Shown here: piece after piece, positions 1 through 7,243 of the stretch
Layout of the letters: each line of letters opens with the position of its first letter
Position numbering within the stretch: position 1 is the first letter of the stretch
Assembly: GCA_947176675.1 (NCBI GenBank)
Contig: CAMWRN010000015.1
Location: forward strand, 1-19,313
Direction of reading: 5' to 3'
From: an uncultured Clostridia bacterium
Lineage (GTDB): Bacteria > Bacillota > Clostridia > Oscillospirales > Ruminococcaceae
Length of the DNA stretch: 19,313 nt
Position numbers and translations under genes: made by a program
Notes under the pieces: generated by a model
What the model saw: only the letters and a program-made list of their open reading frames with translations
Told to the model about the DNA's origin: nothing
Databases searched by the model: none

Positions 1-2
1 GG

Positions 3-986
3 CGAAAGCCGGACTCTGCCCTCATCTGGTATGAGGATTTCCGGGACTACGGTGTGCTGCAAACAAACTACTGGACGACCCTTTCAGGCTCATGGACGGT
101 ATGGCGTGAAGATGAATATTCCGCAAGCCGCGTTTACTCCCAGCTTGACGGCTCCGGAAAGCTCGCATGGCGATACGACGGTTTTTCCGATATTCACCTG
201 CGGGCAAGGCTGGCCTTTCCTGCAACAGGAAGTGGCAAGGCCGGAGTATTCTGCGGTGATCTGTTCTGCTGCCTGAATTATGATTCTCAGGCCGTGGAGC
301 TTTATAACGGCAGCACGCTCCTTGGCAGCTACAGCCAATCCATAGAGCGGACAGCAAATGCCGACCTGCGTACCGATCCATCCATGTACACGGTCGAGAT
401 GCGTATCCGTGGAAACAAAGTGCGTGTCTATTCCGGTTCTTCCTATACGTTGCGCTTCACTGCTACGGTCAGCGGCGTTTCCGGAGGTTATGCTGGTTAC
501 CGGTCAGATAACCGGACGGTCTGCGAACTGCTCCGCCTTGGCGATGCGTGGACTTACGAGCCCTACGAGCGCTTTGATGTTACCTTTCCGGACGGCACAG
601 TTACGCAGTATGGCAGGATCAACCGGTCGAATGCCACATGGGATACGGAATTTCAGGTGTTTACTCTGACCTCGGATATCGAGGAGGATGCGACACGCAG
701 TGAGAGTATTTCGCTGGATTATGAGTTCTACCACTCACATGAGCTTGCCCTGACCTGTGGCAACGATTATACGGTAACCATCACGCCAAAGGATATTGAT
801 ATCTGGATAGCAAGGCTCTTTCTCGGAGACGCAGACGGCTTTTCCATTCTCTACTATCAGGACGTGGATTCGCTCGTTTACTGGGCAAACGAAGCAGCCT
901 ACCGCTGGGGAGTGAGAGGCTTTGCCATGTGGTCGCTGGGACAGGAGGATATGCGGCTCTGGGAAGCACTGCCAAAACAGATATAA
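3..986 (+). CDS. Prophage tail-associated protein, C-terminal part: lectin-like domain and GH18-like C-terminus (5' partial)
   Basis: The reading frame is open to the left edge, so the N-terminus is missing; the GTG at 54 is probably internal. The first ~190 visible residues look like a concanavalin-type/LamG-like jelly-roll (WTTLSGSWTV near the start, repeated strands with Tyr, Gly and Trp). The last ~60 residues end in GVRGFAMWSLGQEDMRLWEA, a pattern typical of the final strand and helix of family 18 glycosyl hydrolases of the SleL/YaaH kind. The catalytic DxxDxDxE strand is not in the window and would have to lie upstream. The position just before holin and endolysin fits a tail-tip protein that binds or cuts the cell wall during infection. 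A terminator follows 25 bases after the stop. The phage assignment is firm; the GH18 assignment is moderate. Confidence 0.7.
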   Translation, partial: RKPDSALIWYEDFRDYGVLQTNYWTTLSGSWTVWREDEYSASRVYSQLDGSGKLAWRYDGFSDIHLRARLAFPATGSGKAGVFCGDLFCCLNYDSQAVELYNGSTLLGSYSQSIERTANADLRTDPSMYTVEMRIRGNKVRVYSGSSYTLRFTATVSGVSGGYAGYRSDNRTVCELLRLGDAWTYEPYERFDVTFPDGTVTQYGRINRSNATWDTEFQVFTLTSDIEEDATRSESISLDYEFYHSHELALTCGNDYTVTITPKDIDIWIARLFLGDADGFSILYYQDVDSLVYWANEAAYRWGVRGFAMWSLGQEDMRLWEALPKQI

Positions 987-1010
987 CTTCATACACGGAT
1001 ACAGTTCACG

Positions 1011-1044
1011 AAGCTGTCTGCAAAATGCAGGCGGCTTTTATTTT
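1011..1044 (+). terminator. Rho-independent terminator between tail gene and holin
   Basis: A 10-bp stem (1013-1022 with 1026-1035, two G-U pairs) closes a three-base AAA loop. It is followed by TTTTATTTT and can be extended by two A-T pairs. It separates the structural operon from the lysis genes, so the holin is reached by read-through or has its own promoter, which I cannot see. Confidence 0.75.
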
Positions 1045-1065
1045 GCACAAAGGAGGGATTTTCTC

Positions 1066-1479
1066 ATGAAAGAATTCTGGAACACGATCCAACTGGTATT
1101 TGCCGCTGTCGGAGGATGGCTTGGCTATTTCCTTGGCGGCTGTGACGGGCTCTTGATTGCGCTGGTAATCTTTGTGGTCTGCGACTACCTTACCGGCATC
1201 ATGTGTGCCATTGCCGACAAAAAGCTCTCAAGCGAGGTCGGCTTTAAGGGAATCTGCCGCAAGGTGCTGATTTTCCTGCTGGTAGGCATCGGAAACGTCA
1301 TTGATGTTCAGGTACTTGGACATCCGGGAGTGCTTCGCACGGCGATCATCTTTTTCTACCTGTCCAATGAAGGTCTGTCGCTGACGGAGAACGCAGCACA
1401 CCTCGGCCTACCGGTACCGGAGAAATTAAAGGAGGTCTTGGAGCAGCTCCACGACCGTCACGATGAGGAGGAAAAATAA
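1066..1479 (+). CDS. Phage holin, toxin-secretion/TcdE-like family (137 aa)
   Basis: This small membrane protein should form the lesion in the inner membrane that lets the endolysin reach peptidoglycan at the end of the lytic cycle. The start is ATG 1066, six to nine bases after a strong AGGAGGG (1051-1057); an upstream in-frame start at 922 would overlap the tail gene and the terminator. Hydrophobic segments lie near residues 8-25, 27-45, 65-82 and 88-102. The tail is charged (EKLKEVLEQLHDRHDEEEK), as usual in holins. The GLLIALVIFVVCDYLTGIMCA stretch matches the holin family (phage_holin_4_1) found in Firmicutes prophages. The stop lies one base before the endolysin start, so the two genes are translationally coupled. 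Confidence 0.85.
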   Translation: MKEFWNTIQLVFAAVGGWLGYFLGGCDGLLIALVIFVVCDYLTGIMCAIADKKLSSEVGFKGICRKVLIFLLVGIGNVIDVQVLGHPGVLRTAIIFFYLSNEGLSLTENAAHLGLPVPEKLKEVLEQLHDRHDEEEK

Positions 1480-1480
1480 C

Positions 1481-2452
1481 ATGACGAGAAAAGGAATCGA
1501 CGTCAGTCATTGGCAGGGAACCATTGACTGGAATAAGGTCAAAAAGGCCGGTATCGAGTTTGCCATCATCAAGGCTGGCGGCTCCGATGCCGGTTTTTAT
1601 ACGGACAGCAAATGGGAAGCAAATTACAAAGGTGCGAAGGCTGCCGGTATCCCAATCGGCGCTTATTACTTTGTCGGAAAGGACTGCGTGACTACTGCCG
1701 CCGGAAAAGCGGACGCTGAACGCTTCCTGCAAATCCTGAAGGGCAAGCAGCTGGAATACCCGGTCTATATGGATAACGAGGCGCAGCCCGCTTCTGCCAA
1801 AGCAGGTATCACTGAGGCCACCATTGCTTTCTGTGAAACTATGGAAGATGCCGGATACTTCGTCGGGATCTACGGCTCCGCTGTTTCCGGTTTCAAAGAA
1901 CGCATGGATGACACGAAGCTCACGTCCTTCGCCCACTGGGTAGCGCAATATGCCAGCAAATGTTCATATAAGGGCGACTACGGCATCTGGCAGTATTCTT
2001 CCAAGGGCTCTGTTGACGGCATCAGTGGTAATGTGGATATGGATTACGCCTATGTGGATTATCCTTCCATCATCCAGAGTGGCGGCTTCAACGGCTTTAC
2101 AAAGGCTGCGTCCGATGACAGCAAGCCTGCCACTCCTGCTCCGGTCACTCCGGCAAAGACCGTGGATGAGCTGGCGCAGGAGGTGCTGGACGGCAAATGG
2201 GGAAACGGAACCGACCGCAAAGAGCGCCTCACTGCTGCCGGGTATGATTACTCTGCCGTGCAGGCAAAGGTCAATGCTCTGGTGAAAAAGCAGGAAGCTA
2301 CTCCTGTCTACTACACCGTGAGAAGCGGCGATACCCTCTCCGGAATTGCTAAGAAATACAGCACCACGGTTTCTGCGATCCAGAAGCTCAACCCGACGCT
2401 CATCAAAAACGTCAACCTCATTCTGACCGGCTGGAAGATCAGAGTGAAATAA
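1481..2452 (+). CDS. Phage endolysin: GH25 muramidase with CW_7 and LysM wall-binding domains (323 aa)
   Basis: This lysozyme should cleave the MurNAc-GlcNAc beta-1,4 bond of peptidoglycan. Residues 5-195 form a GH25 domain: GIDVSHWQG holds the family Asp (D7), and YMDNE carries the D98-x-E100 catalytic pair. A proline-rich linker follows. Residues 226-268 (TVDELAQEVLDGKWGNG...) are a CW_7 repeat like that of phage Cp-7 lysin, and residues 277-323 (YYTVRSGDTLSGIA...) are a LysM domain. I chose ATG 1481 because GAGGAGG at 1465-1471, inside the holin 3' end, is well spaced for it; the ATG at 1463 has no such site. There is no signal peptide, consistent with holin-dependent release. A terminator follows. 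Confidence 0.92.
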   Translation: MTRKGIDVSHWQGTIDWNKVKKAGIEFAIIKAGGSDAGFYTDSKWEANYKGAKAAGIPIGAYYFVGKDCVTTAAGKADAERFLQILKGKQLEYPVYMDNEAQPASAKAGITEATIAFCETMEDAGYFVGIYGSAVSGFKERMDDTKLTSFAHWVAQYASKCSYKGDYGIWQYSSKGSVDGISGNVDMDYAYVDYPSIIQSGGFNGFTKAASDDSKPATPAPVTPAKTVDELAQEVLDGKWGNGTDRKERLTAAGYDYSAVQAKVNALVKKQEATPVYYTVRSGDTLSGIAKKYSTTVSAIQKLNPTLIKNVNLILTGWKIRVK

Positions 2453-2473
2453 CTGAATATCCAATCTGCTATT

Positions 2474-2510
2474 CCTGCGAGTGTTCTTTGGAATGCCCGC
2501 AGGCTTTTTT
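2474..2510 (+). terminator. Rho-independent terminator after the endolysin
   Basis: CCTGCG (2474-2479) pairs with CGCAGG (2498-2503). An inner helix GTGTTC/GAATGC closes a TTTG loop, with one A-C mismatch and two G-U pairs in total. A CTTTTTT run follows. It ends the lysis operon before the recombinase module. Confidence 0.8.
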
Positions 2511-2536
2511 ATTTTCCTCCGCTCAAAACAGCAGTT

Positions 2537-2560
2537 CATCTCCAGTGGAAACTGGAGGTG
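2537..2560 (+). promoter_or_regulatory. GNRA-tetraloop hairpin covering the ribosome binding site of the SHOCT-like gene
   Basis: Bases 2537-2546 pair with 2551-2560 (10 bp, one G-U) around the loop GGAA, a GNRA tetraloop. The only good Shine-Dalgarno sequence for the ATG at 2569, GGAGG at 2554-2558, lies entirely in the 3' arm. As RNA this would hide the site and lower translation of the first gene of the recombinase module. The pairing is read directly; the regulatory role is inference. Confidence 0.55.
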
Positions 2561-2568
2561 GATATGTT

Positions 2569-2775
2569 ATGACAGACGAAATCACAAATGTTCAATCTGG
2601 ATATTTCACGCAGGAGCGGATTCAGGGCGATCTGGACTACCACAGAGCTCAGACAATCGCAAAAAAGCTGCTCGATGACGGCCTCATTTCTGTGGCTGAA
2701 TTCAACAAATTAACCGCCATCAATCGCGAAACTTTCTCTCCCTTGTTCGCGGAAATAATGCCGAAAATCCCTTGA
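2569..2775 (+). CDS. Small SHOCT-like domain protein preceding the recombinase cassette (68 aa)
   Basis: The start is ATG 2569, ten bases after GGAGG. The segment DYHRAQTIAKKLLDDGLISVAEFNKL is a short amphipathic helix pair ending in the 'L...GLIS..EF..L' pattern of SHOCT domains. Nothing suggests membrane insertion or catalysis. Small proteins of this type are, from memory, a common first gene before serine-recombinase triplets in Firmicutes elements, but I know of no established function. The position upstream of three recombinases suggests a recombination directionality factor or regulator, which is unproven. It lies 52 bases before the TTG of the first recombinase. Confidence 0.65.
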   Translation: MTDEITNVQSGYFTQERIQGDLDYHRAQTIAKKLLDDGLISVAEFNKLTAINRETFSPLFAEIMPKIP

Positions 2776-2827
2776 TATGTAATCGCTTTAGAGTGATGTA
2801 TAGACGTACGGAAAGGAGGGACTTCCC

Positions 2828-4387
2828 TTGAAAAAAGTCACGAAAATCGCGGAAACAGCGAGCTCGAAAGTTAAACTCAAGAAGATCAGGGTAGCCGCCT
2901 ACTGCCGCGTCTCTACGGATTCCGATGCCCAGCTTGAAAGCCTTGAGGCACAGAAAAACCACTACGAAAATTACATCACATCTCGTGATGACTGGGAGTT
3001 CGCTGGACTCTATTACGACGAAGGCATTACTGGCACCAAGAAGGACAAGCGTCCGGAGCTGCTTCGGCTCATTGACAACTGCAAGGCCGGTAAAGTGGAC
3101 TTTGTTATCACAAAATCCATCAGCCGCTTCAGCCGGAACACAACGGACTGCTTAGAGCTGGTAAGAAAACTGCTCGCCCTGCACATTCCGATTTATTTCG
3201 AGAAGGAAAATATCAACACCGGCTCAATGGAGAGCGAGCTTTTTCTGGCAATTCTCTCCAGCATGGCCGAAGGCGAGTCTGTTTCCATATCAGAAAACAA
3301 CAAGTGGTCAATCCAGAAACGCTTTGAGAGCGGCACCTATAAAGTCAGCTATCCACCCTACGGCTACGATTGGGATGGCGAGCAGATGATCATTAATCCG
3401 GAGCAGGCAGCTGTGGTAAAAGAAATCTTCGCAGCGCTGCTCTCCGGCAAAGGTACCCACGCCATCGCGGACGACCTGAACCGGCGCGGCATTCCTACCA
3501 AGCGAAACGGACGCTGGACGGCCACAACCATTCGCGGGATGCTTTCCAATGAGAAGTACGTCGGCGACTGCCTTTTCCAGAAAACGTACTCGGATTCACG
3601 CTTTGTCCGGCACAACAATCACGGTGAGCAGACACAGTACATGGTCAAGGATCATCACGAGGCAATCATCAGCCGGGAGGACTTTGAAGCTGCTCATGCT
3701 TTTATTCACCAGCGGGCAACAGAAAAAGGTGTCGTCAAAGGAAGTGATAAATACCAGAATCGCTACACCTTCTCAGGGAAGATCATCTGCGGCGAGTGCG
3801 GCGATACCTTTAAGCGCCGGATACACAGCTGCACCGGATACAAATACACCGCATGGTGCTGCAGTACCCACATCAAGGATAAGGATAAATGCCACATGCT
3901 TTTTGTAAAAGACGATGATCTGAAGCAGGCTTTCATCACCATGATGAACAAGCTGGTCTACGCGCACAGGATCATCCTAAAGCCATATGTGGACGCATTG
4001 AAAAACACATCGTCTGATGACTCGCTTCGGCGTATTCAGGAAATACAGACCCTATTGGCACAGAACACAGAAAAGCGCGAGACGCTGACAAAGCTCATGA
4101 CACAGGGCATCATCGACCCGATCCTTTTCAACAAAGAAACGAACGAGCTGCTTTCGCAAGCAGACAGTTTCCGGGATGAGATCAACGCCTTAAAAAACGC
4201 TGTTTCCGGAGATGTAACAAAAGTCACCGCAGCCACAGCGCTTCTGCACTTTACAGAAAAAGGTGGAATACTTCAGAAATTCGATGATGACCTGTTTAAA
4301 GAATATGTAAACCGCATCGTTGTGCGCTCCAGAAATGAAGTGTGCTTTGAACTGAAATGCGGTCTGACGCTTCGGGAAAGGATGTGA
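2828..4387 (+). CDS. Large serine recombinase, first of triplet (519 aa)
   Basis: A site-specific DNA recombinase that would cut and rejoin att sites through a 5'-phosphoserine link. Residues 20-165 are the resolvase catalytic domain: YCRVST carries the nucleophile S29 and R27, and ISRFSRN carries R100 and R103. The 'Recombinase' DNA-binding domain starts at PPYGY (176-180) and runs to about 295. A zinc ribbon follows, with C321, C324, C344/C345 and C355. A coiled-coil-like Gln/Glu/Leu stretch occupies about 395-440. The length is typical of phage and transposon large serine integrases. The start is TTG 2828, well spaced from GGAAAGGAGGG at 2810-2820. The next gene begins four bases after the stop. 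All catalytic residues I can check are present. Confidence 0.92.
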   Translation: MKKVTKIAETASSKVKLKKIRVAAYCRVSTDSDAQLESLEAQKNHYENYITSRDDWEFAGLYYDEGITGTKKDKRPELLRLIDNCKAGKVDFVITKSISRFSRNTTDCLELVRKLLALHIPIYFEKENINTGSMESELFLAILSSMAEGESVSISENNKWSIQKRFESGTYKVSYPPYGYDWDGEQMIINPEQAAVVKEIFAALLSGKGTHAIADDLNRRGIPTKRNGRWTATTIRGMLSNEKYVGDCLFQKTYSDSRFVRHNNHGEQTQYMVKDHHEAIISREDFEAAHAFIHQRATEKGVVKGSDKYQNRYTFSGKIICGECGDTFKRRIHSCTGYKYTAWCCSTHIKDKDKCHMLFVKDDDLKQAFITMMNKLVYAHRIILKPYVDALKNTSSDDSLRRIQEIQTLLAQNTEKRETLTKLMTQGIIDPILFNKETNELLSQADSFRDEINALKNAVSGDVTKVTAATALLHFTEKGGILQKFDDDLFKEYVNRIVVRSRNEVCFELKCGLTLRERM

Positions 4388-4391
4388 AAAC

Positions 4392-4808
4392 ATGGGACAT
4401 ACACCCTACGGCTACAGCATTGAAAACGGCTGCGCTACGATTAAAGAGGATGAAGCCAATAAAATACGAAAGCTCTATGAGAATTACATCTCCGGGATGG
4501 CACTGGCCAAAGCTGCTGCCGCTGCTGGCATTGAAACTTACCACGGCACGGCAAAGCGCCTGATGGAAAACAGGCACTACCTCGGAGACGATTTTTACCC
4601 GGCCATCATCGATCAGGAAACCTACGATAAAGCTGCCGACATCCGTCTGGAACGCGCCGGGAAACTTGGCAGGCTGAACAGGAAAAAGAACGTAAAACCT
4701 GCAGTGTCTCCTACCGGCTTTCGCATGGCAGCCGCAGAGCAACACTATGAAGATCCGAGGCTACAGGCAGAATACCTCTACAGCCTCATTGAAAGCGAGG
4801 TAAGCTAA
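4392..4808 (+). CDS. Catalytic-domain-less serine recombinase paralogue ('Recombinase' domain only, 138 aa)
   Basis: The protein begins MGHTPYGY, exactly where the PYGY of the DNA-binding domain starts in the first recombinase. It continues through 'IRKLYENYISG', 'RLMENRHYLGD' and 'AIIDQETYDKA', which line up with 'VKEIFAALLSG', 'GMLSNEKYVGD' and 'AIISREDFEAA' there. It lacks the Ser/Arg catalytic domain and stops before the zinc ribbon. It is therefore predicted to bind half-sites, or to bind its partner proteins, without cutting. It is not a decayed gene: it has its own ATG, lies four bases from the upstream stop, and ends in TAATG, overlapping the next start by one base. It is probably a subunit or architectural factor of the three-protein system. 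Confidence 0.8.
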   Translation: MGHTPYGYSIENGCATIKEDEANKIRKLYENYISGMALAKAAAAAGIETYHGTAKRLMENRHYLGDDFYPAIIDQETYDKAADIRLERAGKLGRLNRKKNVKPAVSPTGFRMAAAEQHYEDPRLQAEYLYSLIESEVS

Positions 4809-6376
4809 TGGGAAATGTTATGGTTATCCCGGCCAGACGGCAGGTCGGAAATACAGTAAAACTATCAGTTCAGAAAAAACTCCGTGTTGCAGCCTACTGC
4901 CGCGTCAGCACGGATTCCGAAGAACAGGAAACAAGCTACGAGGCTCAGGTCACGCACTACACCGAGTACATTCAAAAGAATCCGGAATGGGAGCTGGCGG
5001 GCATATTTGCGGACGATGGTATTTCCGGCACCAACACGAAAAAGCGTGACGAATTCAACCGAATGATCGACGAGTGCATGGCCGGTAACATCGACATGGT
5101 CATCACCAAGTCCATCAGCCGATTTGCCCGCAACACTCTCGACTGCCTCCAATACATCCGGCAGCTGAAGGACAAGAACATACCTGTTTATTTTGAGAAG
5201 GAAGCCATCAACACGCTGGACGCTAAAGGCGAGGTGCTGATCACGATCATGGCAAGCCTTGCTCAGCAGGAAAGCCAGTCAATGAGCCAGAACATCAAAC
5301 TGGGACTCCAGTATCGTTACCAACAAGGCAAGGTGCAGGTCAATCACAATCGTTTCCTCGGATACACCAAGGATGACAACGGGCACCTGATCATTGATCC
5401 GGAGCAGGCAGAAATCGTAAAGCGGATTTACCGGGAATACCTCGAAGGCTCCAGCATGGATAAGATCGCCGACGGGCTTATGGCTGACGGTATCCTCACC
5501 GGCGCTGGCAAGACAAAATGGCACACCAGCACCATCAACAAGATTCTCCGCAACGAGAAATACATGGGCGACGCACTGCTTCAAAAGACCTATACCACAG
5601 ACTTCTTGACGAAAAAGCGGATCAAGAACAACGGCACCGTTCCTCAATACTACGTTGAGGGCGACCACGAAGCGATCATTCCAAAGGAGCTCTTCATGCA
5701 GGTGCAGGCGGAGCTTGTCCGTCGCCGTGTAGTCCACGTCAGCCCGACAGGCAAAAAACGCAGCTTCTCCTGCAATCACTGTTTTGCGCAGATGATTTTC
5801 TGCGGAGATTGCGGCGAACTTTACAGACGCGTTCACTGGAACAACCACGGCTGCAAGTCCATTGTCTGGCGCTGCATCAGTCGCTTGGAGCCCACCTCCG
5901 CTGAAAAGAATTGCACCAACCGGACGGTAAACGAGCTCCTTCTACAAGAGATCACAGTCAAGGCCTTCAATCAGATTCTTACCGAGCGGGACGTATTCCT
6001 GAAAACCTTACAGCAGAACATCGCCAAGGCCGTGGTCAACGCGGACACCCTCTCGCCGGACGGCATTCAGGCAAGGCTTGAGGAACTGCAAAAAGAGCTC
6101 ATCAAAAAGGCAAACAATAAACAGGACTACGATGCCATCGCCGATGAGATTTTCCGACTCCGCGACCAGAAGGAACAATCCGAGCTCGACAGCCACCACC
6201 GGGAAGAAGCCATGAACCGGATCAAGGAGCTACAGGACTTCATCTCCGGACAGGAAACCGACATCACAGAGTTTGATGAGGCTCTGGTCAAAAAGCTCAT
6301 CGAGAAAATTACCGTCTTTGCCGACCACTTCACCGTAGAATTCAAGTCCGGAATCACAATCGAAATCGAAGCATAA
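4808..6376 (+). CDS. Large serine recombinase, third of triplet (522 aa)
   Basis: Same architecture as the first recombinase but clearly divergent, so not a recent duplication. The resolvase domain covers about 25-170, with YCRVST giving R32 and S34 and ISRFARN giving R105 and R108. The DNA-binding domain covers about 180-300. A zinc ribbon has C332, C335, C356 and C369, with an additional Cys pair just before it (C322, C325). A charged coiled-coil-like region with 'LEELQKELIKK' and 'IFRLRDQKEQ' occupies about 415-490. The ATG overlaps the stop of the middle gene (TAATG), so translation is coupled. Having two intact large serine recombinases points to a heteromeric or division-of-labour mechanism, as in CcrA/CcrB of staphylococcal cassettes; that comparison is inference. 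Confidence 0.92.
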   Translation: MGNVMVIPARRQVGNTVKLSVQKKLRVAAYCRVSTDSEEQETSYEAQVTHYTEYIQKNPEWELAGIFADDGISGTNTKKRDEFNRMIDECMAGNIDMVITKSISRFARNTLDCLQYIRQLKDKNIPVYFEKEAINTLDAKGEVLITIMASLAQQESQSMSQNIKLGLQYRYQQGKVQVNHNRFLGYTKDDNGHLIIDPEQAEIVKRIYREYLEGSSMDKIADGLMADGILTGAGKTKWHTSTINKILRNEKYMGDALLQKTYTTDFLTKKRIKNNGTVPQYYVEGDHEAIIPKELFMQVQAELVRRRVVHVSPTGKKRSFSCNHCFAQMIFCGDCGELYRRVHWNNHGCKSIVWRCISRLEPTSAEKNCTNRTVNELLLQEITVKAFNQILTERDVFLKTLQQNIAKAVVNADTLSPDGIQARLEELQKELIKKANNKQDYDAIADEIFRLRDQKEQSELDSHHREEAMNRIKELQDFISGQETDITEFDEALVKKLIEKITVFADHFTVEFKSGITIEIEA

Positions 6377-6379
6377 AAA

Positions 6380-6418
6380 GAGCAAGCATCACAGACTTAT
6401 TATCTGAGATGCTTGTTT
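6380..6418. terminator. Bidirectional terminator between recombinase cassette and convergent gene
   Basis: CAAGCATC (6383-6390) pairs with GATGCTTG (6408-6415). An inner CAGA/TCTG helix lies beyond one A-A mismatch, and the loop is seven bases. On the plus strand it is followed by TTTGCTTT. On the minus strand it is followed by CTCTTTTT, the better U-tract. It sits between the stop of the third recombinase (6376) and the stop of the convergent gene (6422). Confidence 0.75.
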
Positions 6419-6421
6419 GCT

Positions 6422-7228
6422 TTACCTCCAACATGTTAAAGGTTTTATTTCAATTATTCGATCTGGAGAAATCTGAATACCGTTTTTCATCAGAAGGATA
6501 TGCTCAAATAGCTCTCCAAAAGCGGTATCGTAAGCCATCGTTAAATACATCAATACTTTGTCTTTATCGCTCTGATCATCGTCCCCGTCAAAAACAATAT
6601 CGAAGCCGTTTACTTGAGCTACTATTTCATATGGGAAATGCGACTGCTCCCATTCCTCAGATAAATTTAATTTTAATAGGTTGTCAATATCCCATAGTAT
6701 TTCCGGACGACAATGAACCTGACCTCCGTAAGGACTTCTTTCCCATACCGATAAAAACCCGCAAGTCGTAAAATCATAATAGAACTTTCTTCCAATCGAC
6801 CAGCATAAATATTCCTGTGTACCTGTTCTGGGACAATTGCCAGCGTTATAAGAAATATCAAAGACTTTCCCATTATATGTCAATAATGCGTCCTCTATAT
6901 TTATTATTATCCCGTGCCGGTCTAAAAAAACTCTCAGTTCTGATTCGTCACAAAGATATGCTTGCTGTAAATCTAAGATTCCATATTTCTTTATGGCTTC
7001 ACACTCGTTTGCACTCGTCGTCACGTGAAAATACACAAAATTAAAATCAAGATATGTTCTCGGAAGATGTCCGAATCTTTTTATTACATCTTCCACTAAA
7101 TCATCTGTATATCTGTATTCGCTTTCATGCCCTACAAATTTTTCCCAAGTTGAAATGTCGACTCCGCTTAGTCCTACTAATGTTTTACAGGCATTTGCAG
7201 AAGATCGTATATCATAAGTACTAAACAA
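6422..7228 (-). CDS. Unknown cargo protein with weak ADP-ribosyltransferase-like features (about 268 aa)
   Basis: I do not recognise a named family. No signal peptide or membrane segment is visible. Around residue 68 there is a 'VYFHVTT...AIKKYGIL' pattern resembling the first strand and helix of ADP-ribosyltransferase folds such as DarT or KptA (His followed by Thr, then a helix ending in a Gly-hydrophobic turn). Further on are an aromatic SPYGG (about 165-169) and an 'ISPDRIIEI' strand near the end with E260, which could supply the Tyr and Glu of such a fold. This is speculative. TTG 7228 is chosen because AGGAGG (7237-7242) is eight bases away. The ATG at 7249 has no good site and lies inside a repeat copy; it would add seven residues. 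The gene is more AT-rich than both flanks, suggesting separate acquisition. Confidence 0.6.
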   Translation of the reverse strand: MFSTYDIRSSANACKTLVGLSGVDISTWEKFVGHESEYRYTDDLVEDVIKRFGHLPRTYLDFNFVYFHVTTSANECEAIKKYGILDLQQAYLCDESELRVFLDRHGIIINIEDALLTYNGKVFDISYNAGNCPRTGTQEYLCWSIGRKFYYDFTTCGFLSVWERSPYGGQVHCRPEILWDIDNLLKLNLSEEWEQSHFPYEIVAQVNGFDIVFDGDDDQSDKDKVLMYLTMAYDTAFGELFEHILLMKNGIQISPDRIIEIKPLTCWR

Positions 7229-7243
7229 ATACAAAACCTCCTC

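Noticed and set aside
1463..1480. Upstream ATG for the endolysin
   Set aside because: It overlaps its own best ribosome binding site, while ATG 1481 is well spaced and begins at the conserved MTRKGIDVS.
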